Position numbers and translations under genes: made by a program. A stretch of DNA of 64,000 bases from NCBI RefSeq assembly GCF_021390675.1, contig NZ_JAJEJV010000004.1:2356001-2420000 (forward strand). Direction: 5' to 3'. This DNA is from Dyella sp. 2HG41-7. GTDB lineage: Bacteria > Pseudomonadota > Gammaproteobacteria > Xanthomonadales > Rhodanobacteraceae. Positions within the stretch are counted from its first letter, which is position 1, and each line of letters begins with the position of its first letter. Under the pieces are notes generated by a model. The model had not been told where the DNA came from. It did not search any database and saw nothing but the letters and a program-made list of their open reading frames with translations. Of this stretch, positions 36,569-44,561 are shown one piece after another.

Positions 36569-37492
36569 ATGGATCGTATCGATGCCATGAAGATTTTTAT
36601 CGCGGCGCTTGACGAAGGCAGCCTCGCCGGCGCCAGTCGCCGCACCGGCCGATCCGCCGCAGCCGTAAGCAGGGCGGTGGCGTTTCTCGAAGCGCACGTC
36701 GGCGTTCCGTTGCTGCATCGAACCACCCGCTCGATCAAATTGAGCGAAGCCGGCGAACGTTACGCCATGGCGTGCAGAAAGTTGCTGATGGATCTGGAAG
36801 AGGCGGACAGGCAAGCCGCGGGCGAGCGTTCCGTTCCGCGCGGCACGCTGACGATTACCGCGCCGGTGGTTGCGGGCGTGGAGTTGCTACGCCCCATCGT
36901 GGATGCCTTTATGGAAGAGCATCCCACCGTCAGTGCTCGGTTGTATTTGCTGGATCGTCCGGTGAATTTGATCGACGAAGGCATCGATCTGGCGTTGCGA
37001 ATTTCTCATCTCGCCGATTCCACCCTCGTCGCGCAGCCGATTGGCGAAGTGCGACGCGTGGTGGCGGCATCGCCGCGTTATCTCTCCATGCATCCGCGCA
37101 TCGAAGAGCCGGGCGATTTGGCGAAGCATCAGATTATCGCGATGCCGCACTTCGGCATCGATTCCTGGAGCTTTCCGCCGCTGGAGGGATCGTCGGTTCC
37201 TCGCACCGTCGCATTCACGCCGCGCCTGATCATCAATAGCGTGCGCGCCGCCGCAGCGTCGGCGGTGGACGGGCATGGCGTTACGCGTCTGTTTTCCTAT
37301 CACATCGCGTCGGAAATCAAACAAAAGCAACTGCGCATCGTGCTTGCGGACGCCGAGCACCCGCCCATTCCAGTTCACTTGGTGTCGCCTTTCGGGCGAC
37401 TTTCCGTGCCGAAAGTGCGTGCGTTCGCCGATTTCGCGCTGCCGCGCCTTCGCGCGCAATTTGCATGTTGGAGCAAAGAAGCCTCTCACTGA
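36569..37492 (+). CDS. LysR-family transcriptional regulator
   Basis: 307 residues. The N-terminal winged helix-turn-helix has the family pattern ASRRTGRSAAAVSRAVAFLEAHVGVPLLHRTTRSIKLSEAG in short form. The effector domain starts near residue 90. It belongs to the CrgA/DhcR-like group. The SDR and tautomerase genes follow on the same strand and are likely targets or co-transcribed. The ATG at 36569 has gagg 8 bp upstream. Confidence 0.92.
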   Translation: MDRIDAMKIFIAALDEGSLAGASRRTGRSAAAVSRAVAFLEAHVGVPLLHRTTRSIKLSEAGERYAMACRKLLMDLEEADRQAAGERSVPRGTLTITAPVVAGVELLRPIVDAFMEEHPTVSARLYLLDRPVNLIDEGIDLALRISHLADSTLVAQPIGEVRRVVAASPRYLSMHPRIEEPGDLAKHQIIAMPHFGIDSWSFPPLEGSSVPRTVAFTPRLIINSVRAAAASAVDGHGVTRLFSYHIASEIKQKQLRIVLADAEHPPIPVHLVSPFGRLSVPKVRAFADFALPRLRAQFACWSKEASH

Positions 37493-37633
37493 GTCTTTGG
37501 CGATTCGACCGTTTTTCGGAAGAGTGTCTGCCGAACGACGGGGATTCGCACAGGCGTTTTGCGCGCCTAGATTACGGGCTGTCGACATTCAATCGTCTGA
37601 CCTCACTCCCCTTAATCTTCGAGGCAAAACATC

Positions 37634-38344
37634 ATGAACACTTCACGCAAGGTCGTCGTTATTACTGGCGCATCGCAGGGCATCGGCGCAGGTTTGGTCA
37701 AAGCTTTTCGCGACCGCGACTATCGCGTCGTCGCCAACTCGCGCTCCATCAAGCCGTCCAGCGATGCCGATATCGTGACGGTGGCCGGCGATATTTCGGA
37801 TCGCGCCGTCGCCGAACAGATGGTGAAAGAAGCGCTATCGCGTTTCGGTCGCATCGACACCTTGGTCAATAACGCCGGCATCTTTCTCGCCAAGCCGTTC
37901 ACGGCTTTCACGCAGGAAGAGTACGCAAAAGCCTTATCGGTAAATCTGGACGGTTTCTTCCATATCACTCAGCTGGCGATCGCCGAGATGGAAAAGCAGC
38001 GCAGCGGTCATGTCGTCAATATCACCACAAGCCTTGTCGATCATGCCATCGACGGCGTGCCGTCCGTGTTGGCGTCGCTAACCAAGGGCGGCCTTAATGC
38101 AGCGACCAAGTCGTTGGCCATCGAATACGCCAAGCGCGGCATACGCGTGAATGCAGTGTCTCCTGGTGTGATCAAAACGCCGATGCACGGGCCGGAAACG
38201 CATGCCGCCCTGGCCTCGCTGCATCCGGTCGGTCGCATGGGCGAGATCGGCGACATCGTCGACGCGGTTCTCTATTTGGAGTCTGCCGGCTTCGTGACGG
38301 GCGAAATTCTGCACGTCGATGGCGGCCAGAGCGCCGGTCACTAA
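37634..38344 (+). CDS. SDR-family protein lacking the catalytic tyrosine
   Basis: 236 residues, short-chain dehydrogenase fold. The cofactor motif is TGASQGIG (11-18), and NNAG sits at 79-82. The Ser of the catalytic triad is present (TTS, Ser133) and Lys151 is present. The residue four before this Lys is Ala147 (VLASLTK) where Tyr is expected in YxxxK. The C-terminal region has the usual SPGVIKTPMH and DGGQSAGH. It may still bind NAD(P) but is unlikely to perform normal SDR chemistry. It follows the LysR gene and precedes a tautomerase. Confidence 0.85.
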   Translation: MNTSRKVVVITGASQGIGAGLVKAFRDRDYRVVANSRSIKPSSDADIVTVAGDISDRAVAEQMVKEALSRFGRIDTLVNNAGIFLAKPFTAFTQEEYAKALSVNLDGFFHITQLAIAEMEKQRSGHVVNITTSLVDHAIDGVPSVLASLTKGGLNAATKSLAIEYAKRGIRVNAVSPGVIKTPMHGPETHAALASLHPVGRMGEIGDIVDAVLYLESAGFVTGEILHVDGGQSAGH

Positions 38345-38353
38345 TCGCAGATT

Positions 38354-38380
38354 GGGGCGAGCCGTCGCTCGCCCCTTATT
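38354..38380 (+). terminator. hairpin between the SDR and tautomerase genes
   Basis: 8-bp stem GGGGCGAG (38354-38361) with CTCGCCCC (38368-38375), 6-nt loop, then TTATT. It may reduce read-through from the SDR gene into the tautomerase gene. Confidence 0.5.
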
Positions 38381-38401
38381 CGGTCAATCAGGAGCATTCA
38401 C

Positions 38402-38638
38402 ATGCCTATCGTCAATATTCAAATCACGCGCGAAGGTTCGGGCCCCGGACGGAGCGCGGCTACAGCGGAAGAAAAAGCGGCCGTGATCAAAGGCGTCAGC
38501 GAAGTATTGCGCGATGTCTTGAACAAACCGCTCGATTCCACCTTTGTGGTGATCGATGAAGTGGAGCTGGAAAACTTCGGATGGGGCGGATTGCCCGTGC
38601 CGGAATTCCGAAAGCAGCGGGAAGCCGAAAAGAAGTGA
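38402..38638 (+). CDS. 4-oxalocrotonate tautomerase-family protein
   Basis: 78 residues. It begins MPIVNIQITREG, so after Met removal Pro1 is the catalytic base of the tautomerase fold. The middle part (AVIKGVSEVLRDVLNKPLDSTFVVIDEVE) is typical of this family. An AGGAG Shine-Dalgarno is present. The substrate is not known; it may act with the SDR and regulator upstream. Confidence 0.9.
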   Translation: MPIVNIQITREGSGPGRSAATAEEKAAVIKGVSEVLRDVLNKPLDSTFVVIDEVELENFGWGGLPVPEFRKQREAEKK

Positions 38639-38786
38639 GGCGTGGGCGCCGACGTTTCATAGCAGAGTTGCGGGGTATGCTGTGCAGCGCCCCTTGTCTC
38701 ATGTTCGACGATGGCGACTTGTCGAATTGTCGGCTGGACATTCGTCATAACCATGAGAGGGTCGTCCTCTGACTTCGGAGTCCAGC

Positions 38787-39233
38787 ATGTCCACGCAAAC
38801 CGTTCGCCTTCAACGTGTCCTTCGCGCCCCGCCCGAACGCGTTTATCGCGCCTTTCTGGATGCACAGGCGATGGCCAAATGGCTACCGCCGCATGGCTTT
38901 ACCGGCAAGGTGTACGAGCTGGATGCCCGGGTGGGTGGGCGATACAAAATGTCCTTCACCAATTTCACCACGGGCAACAGTCACGCGTTCGGCGGCGAAT
39001 ATCTCGAATTGGCGCCGCATTCGCGTATTCGATATACCGGTGTTTTCGACGATCCGAATCTGCCCGGACAAATGCAGACGACCGTGTCCCTGCGTGCGGT
39101 GTTCTGCGGAACGGAGCTGCATGTGGTCCAGGAAGGCATTCCCGAAGTGATACCGGTCGAGGCGTGTTACCTCGGTTGGCAGGAATCGCTCAGTTTGTTG
39201 ACGCAACTGGTCGAGCCTGAAATCCGGCCATAA
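38787..39233 (+). CDS. SRPBCC/AHSA1-family protein
   Basis: 148 residues, START-like ligand-binding fold. It has RVLRAPPERVYRAFLDAQAMAKWLPP at the start and GGRYKMSF, typical of the Aha1-type C-terminal half (SRPBCC). It binds hydrophobic ligands or acts as a chaperone-like protein; the function is unknown. GGAG precedes the ATG. It is followed at once by a strong terminator. Confidence 0.88.
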   Translation: MSTQTVRLQRVLRAPPERVYRAFLDAQAMAKWLPPHGFTGKVYELDARVGGRYKMSFTNFTTGNSHAFGGEYLELAPHSRIRYTGVFDDPNLPGQMQTTVSLRAVFCGTELHVVQEGIPEVIPVEACYLGWQESLSLLTQLVEPEIRP

Positions 39234-39266
39234 AAAACGCACCGGCCAGAAAGCCGGTGCGTTTTC
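39234..39266. terminator. bidirectional intrinsic terminator
   Basis: 13-bp stem AAAACGCACCGGC (39234-39246), loop cagaaa, GCCGGTGCGTTTT, then a T-rich run, just after the SRPBCC stop. On the other strand it serves the DUF2501 gene, as A-tract and T-tract flank both sides. Confidence 0.85.
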
Positions 39267-39287
39267 TCTTGCACGAGCCGTGTCGGG

Positions 39288-39731
39288 TCAGTGACCCAAA
39301 AAGCTCTTGCCTTGCTTGAGCACGACGTTGCAAGCCTTAGTGGTGATCTTCGATTTCAGATCGCTGTTGCCGCCACCGACATCGGACAGGTTGGTGCTTT
39401 GCCCGTTGCTGCCTTTGAGGATGCCGCTCATGCCGCTGGTGTAATCGGAATTGCTTGACCCGCCTTGCGTTTTACCGAGCAACTTGCCGGCGATTCCCGA
39501 AGCACCTGAGTCGCCGCCAAGATAATTGTTCTTTACGCAGTACTGCAGCAAACCGGCCACGTTACCCATGCTCCCGGATGACATGGAACCGCCTTTTCCG
39601 CCCAGCATTCCGCCGAGGTTTCCGCCCAACTGGCCCAAATCCTGGGCTGCCGCCGCGCCGCAAACCACCCCTAAAACCAAAGCTGCCGCGACAACTTTTG
39701 CGGCCGTCATACCGTTTTTTCGCGTCTTCAT
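39288..39731 (-). CDS. DUF2501 (YjjA-like) periplasmic protein
   Basis: 147 residues. It has a signal peptide (about 1-28, ending AAAAQ), then a Gly/Ser-rich segment, then the family landmarks SMGNVAGLLQYCVKNN and CNVVLKQGKSFL at the C-terminus, the same pattern as E. coli YjjA. Two cysteines (in QYCV and ACNV) probably form a disulfide. Function unknown. The ATG at 39731 has GAGGAGGG upstream; ATG 39737 is too close to it. Confidence 0.85.
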   Translation of the reverse strand: MKTRKNGMTAAKVVAAALVLGVVCGAAAAQDLGQLGGNLGGMLGGKGGSMSSGSMGNVAGLLQYCVKNNYLGGDSGASGIAGKLLGKTQGGSSNSDYTSGMSGILKGSNGQSTNLSDVGGGNSDLKSKITTKACNVVLKQGKSFLGH

Positions 39732-39918
39732 GAGCATCCCTCCTCGTGTGGGTATGCGCATTCAATACCGAAGCTTGTTAGAAGTTTGTCAGGGCGCATC
39801 CCTATAAGGCACTTCAAACCGCGCTATCTGTTGTCGGTCTGCGACGTGAACCCTTTTCATGTCGGCGGCGAGGCTGTAGAAAACAGCTCTGTTTCCATGG
39901 AATTGGGATGAACACGAT

Positions 39919-40299
39919 ATGCATTATTCCCGCCTTTGCGCACTCCTTATCGATTGCAACGTGCCCGATATCGATAAGGCCGCCAGCTTTTGGGCCGATG
40001 CTTTGGGGCGGCCGGTCGACCCGAATCATCCGGGCACACGCGGCAACTACCGCATGCTGGAGACGCCCGAGGACGAGCCCATCGTTCAAATTCAACGCGT
40101 TGCCCACGAAAGCCGCGTGCATATCGATATCGAGACCGACAACATTCCCGCCGAAGTGACTCGCTTGGAAAAATTGGGCGCCCAGGTGGTGGATCGCCTT
40201 GAGCGTTGGGTGGTGATGCAAGCGCCCTCGGGACAACGGTTTTGCGTGGTGCGCGTACAGCGCCCAGGATTTCCGAAAAACGCCAATCGTTGGGAATGA
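39919..40299 (+). CDS. VOC-family (glyoxalase/bleomycin-resistance fold) protein
   Basis: 126 residues, a single vicinal-oxygen-chelate module pair: LIDCNVPDIDKAASFWADALGR at the N-terminus, a conserved VHIDIETDN in the middle and QAPSGQRFCVVRVQ at the end. Metal-ligand His and Glu candidates are in VHIDIE. The substrate is unknown. It converges on the aldo/keto reductase gene. Confidence 0.88.
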   Translation: MHYSRLCALLIDCNVPDIDKAASFWADALGRPVDPNHPGTRGNYRMLETPEDEPIVQIQRVAHESRVHIDIETDNIPAEVTRLEKLGAQVVDRLERWVVMQAPSGQRFCVVRVQRPGFPKNANRWE

Positions 40300-40403
40300 C
40301 GTGACCGAGCAGGGCGGTAGAGACGTTTGTCGAATTTACCGCGACAGCTGAAACGGAACGACCGCAACATCGTTCCGTCCAGATTTTTGAGCGTATCGAC
40401 GAC

Positions 40404-41303
40404 TCAGGCGTGATGCGCCGCCGCGTTGTCGGTGTGATGTTGCGCAATGCCATCCAATGCAATCATTGCATCGTCAGGCAGGCGCAGATCGCCTGCAGCC
40501 AGATTTTCGTTTAAGTGCGCGATCGACGACGTGCCTGGAATAAGCAGCATATTTGGCGAGCGACGCAGCAACCAGGCAATCGCAACTTGCATAGGCGTCG
40601 CGTCGAGGCGCTGCGCGACGTCCGACAGCGTCGACGACTGCAACGGCGTGAATCCGCCGAGCGGAAAGTACGGAACGTACGCGACACCTTCGCGCGCCAG
40701 GCTATCGATCAGTTCATCGTCCGCACGATGCGCCAGGTTGTAATGGTTCTGCACGCACACGATCGAACATATCTTTCGCCCTTCGGCGATTTGCGTTGGC
40801 GTTACGTTGCTAAGGCCGACATGCCGGATCAAACCTTGCCGCTGCAAGTCGGCGAGTACGGTCAGGGGTGCCTCGATCGACCCTTCCGCAGGTCCGTGCA
40901 CGCCGAACATGGCGCGCAGATTGACGACATCGAGCGCATCCAATCCAAGATTGCGCAAGTTGTCGTGGACGGCGCTCGTCAACGCTTCGCGCGAAAACGC
41001 GGGCATCCACGATTTATCCTCGCCGCGCCGTGCGCCGACTTTGGTGACGATGATCAAGTCCTTCGAGTACGGCGCGAGTGCTTCGCGAATCAGTCGATTG
41101 GTGACGTGCGGGCCGTAGAAGTCGCTGGTGTCGATATGGTTCACGCCAGACGCCACCGCGGCGCGCAGCACGGCCAGGGCCTGTGCGTGATCTTTCGGTG
41201 GGCCGAATACGCCGGGGCCGGCAAGCTGCATAGCGCCGTAGCCGAGGCGATTTACCGGGCGGTCGCCCAATGTGAAAACGTCGGAAGTGCGAGTGGTGGA
41301 CAT
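40404..41303 (-). CDS. aldo/keto reductase
   Basis: 299 residues, AKR TIM barrel. It has NHIDTSDFYGPHVTN (Asp and Tyr of the active site), TKVGARRG (Lys) and RHVGLSNVTPTQI. The usual His is replaced by Asn in DVVNLRAM, as in the YdbC-like subgroup. AAGGAG precedes the ATG at 41303; the frame continues over the LysR gene and is not real there. It is divergently transcribed from that LysR gene, which probably controls it. Confidence 0.9.
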   Translation of the reverse strand: MSTTRTSDVFTLGDRPVNRLGYGAMQLAGPGVFGPPKDHAQALAVLRAAVASGVNHIDTSDFYGPHVTNRLIREALAPYSKDLIIVTKVGARRGEDKSWMPAFSREALTSAVHDNLRNLGLDALDVVNLRAMFGVHGPAEGSIEAPLTVLADLQRQGLIRHVGLSNVTPTQIAEGRKICSIVCVQNHYNLAHRADDELIDSLAREGVAYVPYFPLGGFTPLQSSTLSDVAQRLDATPMQVAIAWLLRRSPNMLLIPGTSSIAHLNENLAAGDLRLPDDAMIALDGIAQHHTDNAAAHHA

Positions 41304-41334
41304 GGTGTGCTCCTTTGGCCTGCCGCAAAGCGTA

Positions 41335-41355
41335 ATCGCTGTCGGACCGCGCGAT
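41335..41355. promoter_or_regulatory. possible regulator-binding palindrome between akr and lysR
   Basis: ATCGC at 41335-41339 and GCGAT at 41351-41355, with an 11-bp spacer, in the 93-bp divergent region. The position suits a LysR binding site, but the arms do not form a strict T-N11-A box. Confidence 0.3.
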
Positions 41356-41396
41356 AAGAGCGCACAATCCGCACGACCTGTGCGAGATATCGAACA

Positions 41397-42317
41397 ATGA
41401 ATGCCGATCTGAGCGATCTGAATGCCTTTATGTCCGTCGCCAAGGCGGGCGGATTTCGAGACGCGGCGCGGGCAGGCGATATGAGCCCTTCCGGTTTGAG
41501 CGAGGCCGTGCGCCGTTTGGAAACCCAGCTCGGCGTCCGCTTGCTCAATCGCACCACGCGCAGCGTTGCGCCGACCGACGCGGGACGTCGCTTGCTTGAT
41601 CGCCTGGGGCCCGCGCTGGCCGAAGTGGAATCGGCGCTTGATGTCGTCAACAGCGCGCGCGACAAACCAATCGGCTCGCTGCGACTTAACGTGCCGGTCA
41701 GCGCGGCGCGTCTGGTGCTTCCTTCGATTCTTCCCGGCTTTCTCGCCGCGTATCCCGAGATCGATGTGGAAATCGTCGCCGAAGACAGTTTTGTCGATGT
41801 TTTCGCCTCGGGATGCGACGCCGGCATTCGCTACGACGAACGCTTGGAACAAGACATGATCGCGGTGCCGATCGGACCGCGTGTGCAACGCTTCGCCTGC
41901 GCCGCGGCGCCGGCTTATCTGGATCGTCGCGGTCGCCCACAGCATCCGCAGGATTTGCTCTCGCATGCATGCATTCGTGGCCGTTTCAGCAGCGGCATGA
42001 TCAATGCGTGGGAATTCGAACAGGGCGAAGAGCTGATCAAGCTGGAGCCTTCCGGTCCGTTGATCGTGCGCGTCGGCGCGGCGACGGATCTCGCTGTCGA
42101 TATGGCAGTGGCTGGGGCAGGCGTCATTTATCTCTTCGAAGATTGGCTGCGCCCGTATATCCAACGCGGCGAGCTCGAACCCATCCTCGATCCGTGGTGG
42201 CCGCATTTCAGCGGGCCCCTCCTCTATTTTCCCAGCCGCCGGCTGATGCCGGCGCCGTTGCGGGCCTTCGTCGATTTCGTGAAGGCGTCTGGCGAAAAGC
42301 CGCGTGTCGATCCGTGA
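41397..42317 (+). CDS. LysR-family regulator divergent from the aldo/keto reductase
   Basis: 306 residues, LysR winged helix-turn-helix at the N-terminus (AARAGDMSPSGLSEAVRRLETQLGVRLL in short form, then NRTTRSV). It has a standard effector domain. It is divergent from the aldo/keto reductase, the classic arrangement for a LysR protein and its target. The ligand is unknown. Confidence 0.92.
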   Translation: MNADLSDLNAFMSVAKAGGFRDAARAGDMSPSGLSEAVRRLETQLGVRLLNRTTRSVAPTDAGRRLLDRLGPALAEVESALDVVNSARDKPIGSLRLNVPVSAARLVLPSILPGFLAAYPEIDVEIVAEDSFVDVFASGCDAGIRYDERLEQDMIAVPIGPRVQRFACAAAPAYLDRRGRPQHPQDLLSHACIRGRFSSGMINAWEFEQGEELIKLEPSGPLIVRVGAATDLAVDMAVAGAGVIYLFEDWLRPYIQRGELEPILDPWWPHFSGPLLYFPSRRLMPAPLRAFVDFVKASGEKPRVDP

Positions 42318-42412
42318 AAGCCTGGTTCGTCGCCTAGGCAAGGAGTGGGATCTGTTAGGTCGATTTCTTGCGACGTCCCCGCTCCGTCAACCCCGAATAC
42401 GGAGCTACGACG

Positions 42413-42784
42413 ATGCGTTTTCTATCGATGGTACGAATCAATGAAAACTCGGGCCTGATCCCGAGCGCCCAGCTGATGGCGGATATGGGCAAGCTTATGG
42501 AAGAGCTTACCCGGGAAGGGAAGCTCATCAATACGGCCGGGCTGATGCCGACCGCTTCCGGTGTGCGCGTCAAACTGGCGAAGGGCAAGTTAAGTGTCAT
42601 CGATGGCCCATTTACCGAGGTAAAGGAAGTTATCGGCGGCTACGCTTTGCTCGAAGCCGCGTCGCAGGACGAAGCTATCGAACTTACCAAGCGCTTTCTG
42701 AAAGTGCATGGCGACGAATGGAATATCGAATGCGAAGTGCGCCAATTGATGATGCCCGGCGATCAGTGTCCAGGTCAGCAGTAA
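42413..42784 (+). CDS. YCII-related (DGPF) protein
   Basis: 123 residues with the YCII/DGPF-type signature IDGPFTEVKEVIGGYALLEA, often found beside ECF sigma factors or as a stand-alone small protein. MRFLSMVR starts the domain. ATG at 42413 has GGAG 8 bp upstream. Function unknown. A strong terminator follows 85 bp later. Confidence 0.88.
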   Translation: MRFLSMVRINENSGLIPSAQLMADMGKLMEELTREGKLINTAGLMPTASGVRVKLAKGKLSVIDGPFTEVKEVIGGYALLEAASQDEAIELTKRFLKVHGDEWNIECEVRQLMMPGDQCPGQQ

Positions 42785-43193
42785 GCAGCGCGCATGCGGC
42801 GCATGCGATCGCGGCTCCGTCTTCACAAGTGTGAAAGCTATTGCGGTCGCGCAAGAAAAAGTTTTCGATGCATGTGCGACGCGTCGTCGCACATGCGTTT
42901 TTGCGTGCATCTCGCCGTATGCGGAAAATATCGATAATCCTTGGCGAAAACCATGATCGATGAAAATCGAGCGCGAGCGTTTTCGTTTGGTTCAAAGCGT
43001 GTTGCAACAACGTAATCATGCGCGCTGCTACATGCGCAGCAGCGATTCGTTATGTGATGCACAGCAAACTTTAAGCGCAATGTGAGCGGCAGGAGCACAT
43101 AAGCATCACATTGGCAGTGGCATGGTGAATCAACGCATTGTCGTATTGTTTTTTCTCGTCGACGTTTGCGAGAGCACTGCAAGAGGTAAAAGC
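42785..43193. other. intergenic region with terminator and KGG-gene leader
   Basis: About 410 bp without a credible gene. It contains the 12-bp-stem terminator at 42870-42902 and a smaller gctgc/gcagc hairpin near 43025-43050. The promoter of the KGG-protein gene is expected here, but I could not fix its hexamers. The longer minus-strand frames crossing it have no start signals. Confidence 0.5.
42870..42902 (+). terminator. intrinsic terminator downstream of the DGPF gene
   Basis: Perfect 12-bp stem GCATGTGCGACG (42870-42881) with CGTCGCACATGC (42885-42896), 3-nt loop, followed by GTTTTT. Confidence 0.85.
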
Positions 43194-43502
43194 ATGAGTA
43201 GGAAACAGCGTAACCCGGATCGGGGTGCCATGACTGTGCGCGAGGCTGGCCGTAAAGGCGGCGAGGCTCGCAAGGAGCAATTAGGGCCGGAAGGATATTC
43301 GGCGCTTGGCAAAAAAGGCGGCGCCGCGCGCAAAGAGGAGCTGGGTTCGGAAGGCTATTCCGTACTCGGCAAACAAGGCGGCGAAGCGCGTCGACAGGAA
43401 TTGGGACGCGAAGGCTACGCGGAACTCGGCAAAAAGGGCGGCCAACGAAGTCGCATGTCCGCCGAACGCGCCAAGGCAGCGCACCACTCCTCATCGCGGT
43501 GA
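43194..43502 (+). CDS. KGG-repeat stress-type hydrophilic protein
   Basis: 102 residues, highly charged and Gly-rich. Roughly 20-residue repeats of the form KGGEARKEQLGPEGYSALGK occur three times, ending in KKGGQRS. The KGG motif is typical of GsiB/stress-induced proteins (hydrophilin-like). Such proteins are linked to desiccation or general stress. The ATG at 43194 has AAGAGG upstream; the frame extends 24 codons upstream as a poor N-terminus. It precedes the UdgX-like gene. A second KGG-type protein lies 2 kb away. Confidence 0.85.
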   Translation: MSRKQRNPDRGAMTVREAGRKGGEARKEQLGPEGYSALGKKGGAARKEELGSEGYSVLGKQGGEARRQELGREGYAELGKKGGQRSRMSAERAKAAHHSSSR

Positions 43503-43643
43503 TCGAAGCGTCTGTGCGTACGACGTGTGCCCGCACGCAAGGCACACGTTGCATGGCGTTTAATGACTTGATCGGCTGAACTCGTGCTCCTCTTCGACAG
43601 GCGGCAGCGGAAGCCGCAATCCAATCGTGCGAGGGACGCCGAC

Positions 43644-44291
43644 ATGCCGCAAACGCGCGTGCCGTGGAAATATCCGTTAGCGAGGCCTCCGACCTTGCCG
43701 CCGCCGCATGGGTCGCTGGAACGACTGCGCGACATGGCGGCGCGTTGCCAGGATTGCACGCTGTGGAAACACGCCACGCACGCCGTGTTCGGCACGGGCC
43801 CCGTGCATGCCGCGATGATGCTGGTGGCCGAACAGCCGAGCCTGCAAGAAGACGAAACCGGCCAGCTATTCGTCGGGCAGGCGGGTGAGCTGTTGGATCG
43901 CGCGCTCAAAGAAAGCGGCCTGGAGCGGCGCGATGTGTATCTCACCTATGCGGTGAAACATATCAAACGCGAGCTTCGCGGCAAGCAACGCACGGTCCGG
44001 CGCGCAAACGCCGCCGAGCAGGCGGTTTGCCGCCAATGGCTCGCCGCAGAACTGCGCGAAGTGCGTCCGCAACGCATTCTTGCGCTGGGCGCTATGGCGG
44101 CGCAGGCGTTTTTCGGAACGGCGTTCAAGCTCTCGGTGAGCCATGGGCGGTGGTTCAAGCTTCCCGGCGAGCTCGATGCAATGGCGACGTGGCATCCGTC
44201 ATCGGTGCTTCGTTCCATCAATGCGGATACGCGCGATTATCGCTATCAGCAACTCGTCGATGATCTCCGCGTTTTTATGGCGGGCCCGTAA
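43644..44291 (+). CDS. UdgX-like uracil-DNA glycosylase family protein
   Basis: 215 residues of the family-4/UdgX uracil-DNA glycosylase fold. Iron-sulfur cysteines are at 35, 38 (CQDC) and 129. The uracil loop region AEQPSLQED (62-70) is changed from GEQPGDQED. VKHIK (104-108) matches the VKHFK of UdgX. The loop that carries the covalent-bond His in UdgX (RRIHKTP) reads QRTVRRAN here, so that His is absent. WHPSSVLR (183-190) is conserved. It probably excises uracil or a related base, but may not form the covalent UdgX adduct. The palindromic element begins 2 bp after its stop. Confidence 0.82.
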   Translation: MPQTRVPWKYPLARPPTLPPPHGSLERLRDMAARCQDCTLWKHATHAVFGTGPVHAAMMLVAEQPSLQEDETGQLFVGQAGELLDRALKESGLERRDVYLTYAVKHIKRELRGKQRTVRRANAAEQAVCRQWLAAELREVRPQRILALGAMAAQAFFGTAFKLSVSHGRWFKLPGELDAMATWHPSSVLRSINADTRDYRYQQLVDDLRVFMAGP

Positions 44292-44292
44292 C

Positions 44293-44561
44293 TAGGGCCT
44301 GTTTGCACTATTTGCGTAGCCCGCGTTGTCGATGAGTGGCCGACAGGTGGTAGTGCGTGGCGCAGGCTTGGCTGGCTGCCAAGTCAAGCCGCGCGCTACC
44401 GCATGGCGGCCACTCATCGACAACCCGAAGGGCCGGGTCTGTTTGCTCGCCATCCCGCGTCATCGCTCAGTCGTGTACGGACGTACACTCCTTAGCTCTT
44501 CCTTGGCTGGCGAGCAAGCAGCTTCCGGCGCGGGCCACGCAAATAGTGCGAACAGGCCCTA
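44293..44561. repeat. 269-bp nested palindromic element with TA-flanked terminal inverted repeats
   Basis: 33-bp terminal inverted repeats: 44293-44325 (tagggcctgtttgcactatt...) against the reverse complement of 44529-44561, 31 of 33 matching. Inside are a perfect 18-bp inverted repeat (44325-44342 with 44407-44424), a 10-bp pair TTGCTCGCCA/TGGCGAGCAA, and GTGTACG/CGTACAC. Both ends begin and end with TA, as after a TA target-site duplication. There is no transposase. It fits a non-autonomous MITE-like element or a large structured repeat. The right end supplies the TAG stop of the DUF4142 gene. Confidence 0.8.

Noticed and set aside
40404-42341. A 645-codon minus-strand frame through the LysR gene
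   Set aside because: Only 40404-41303 is an aldo/keto reductase with AAGGAG at its start; the rest is antisense to the intact LysR gene and shows no protein family.
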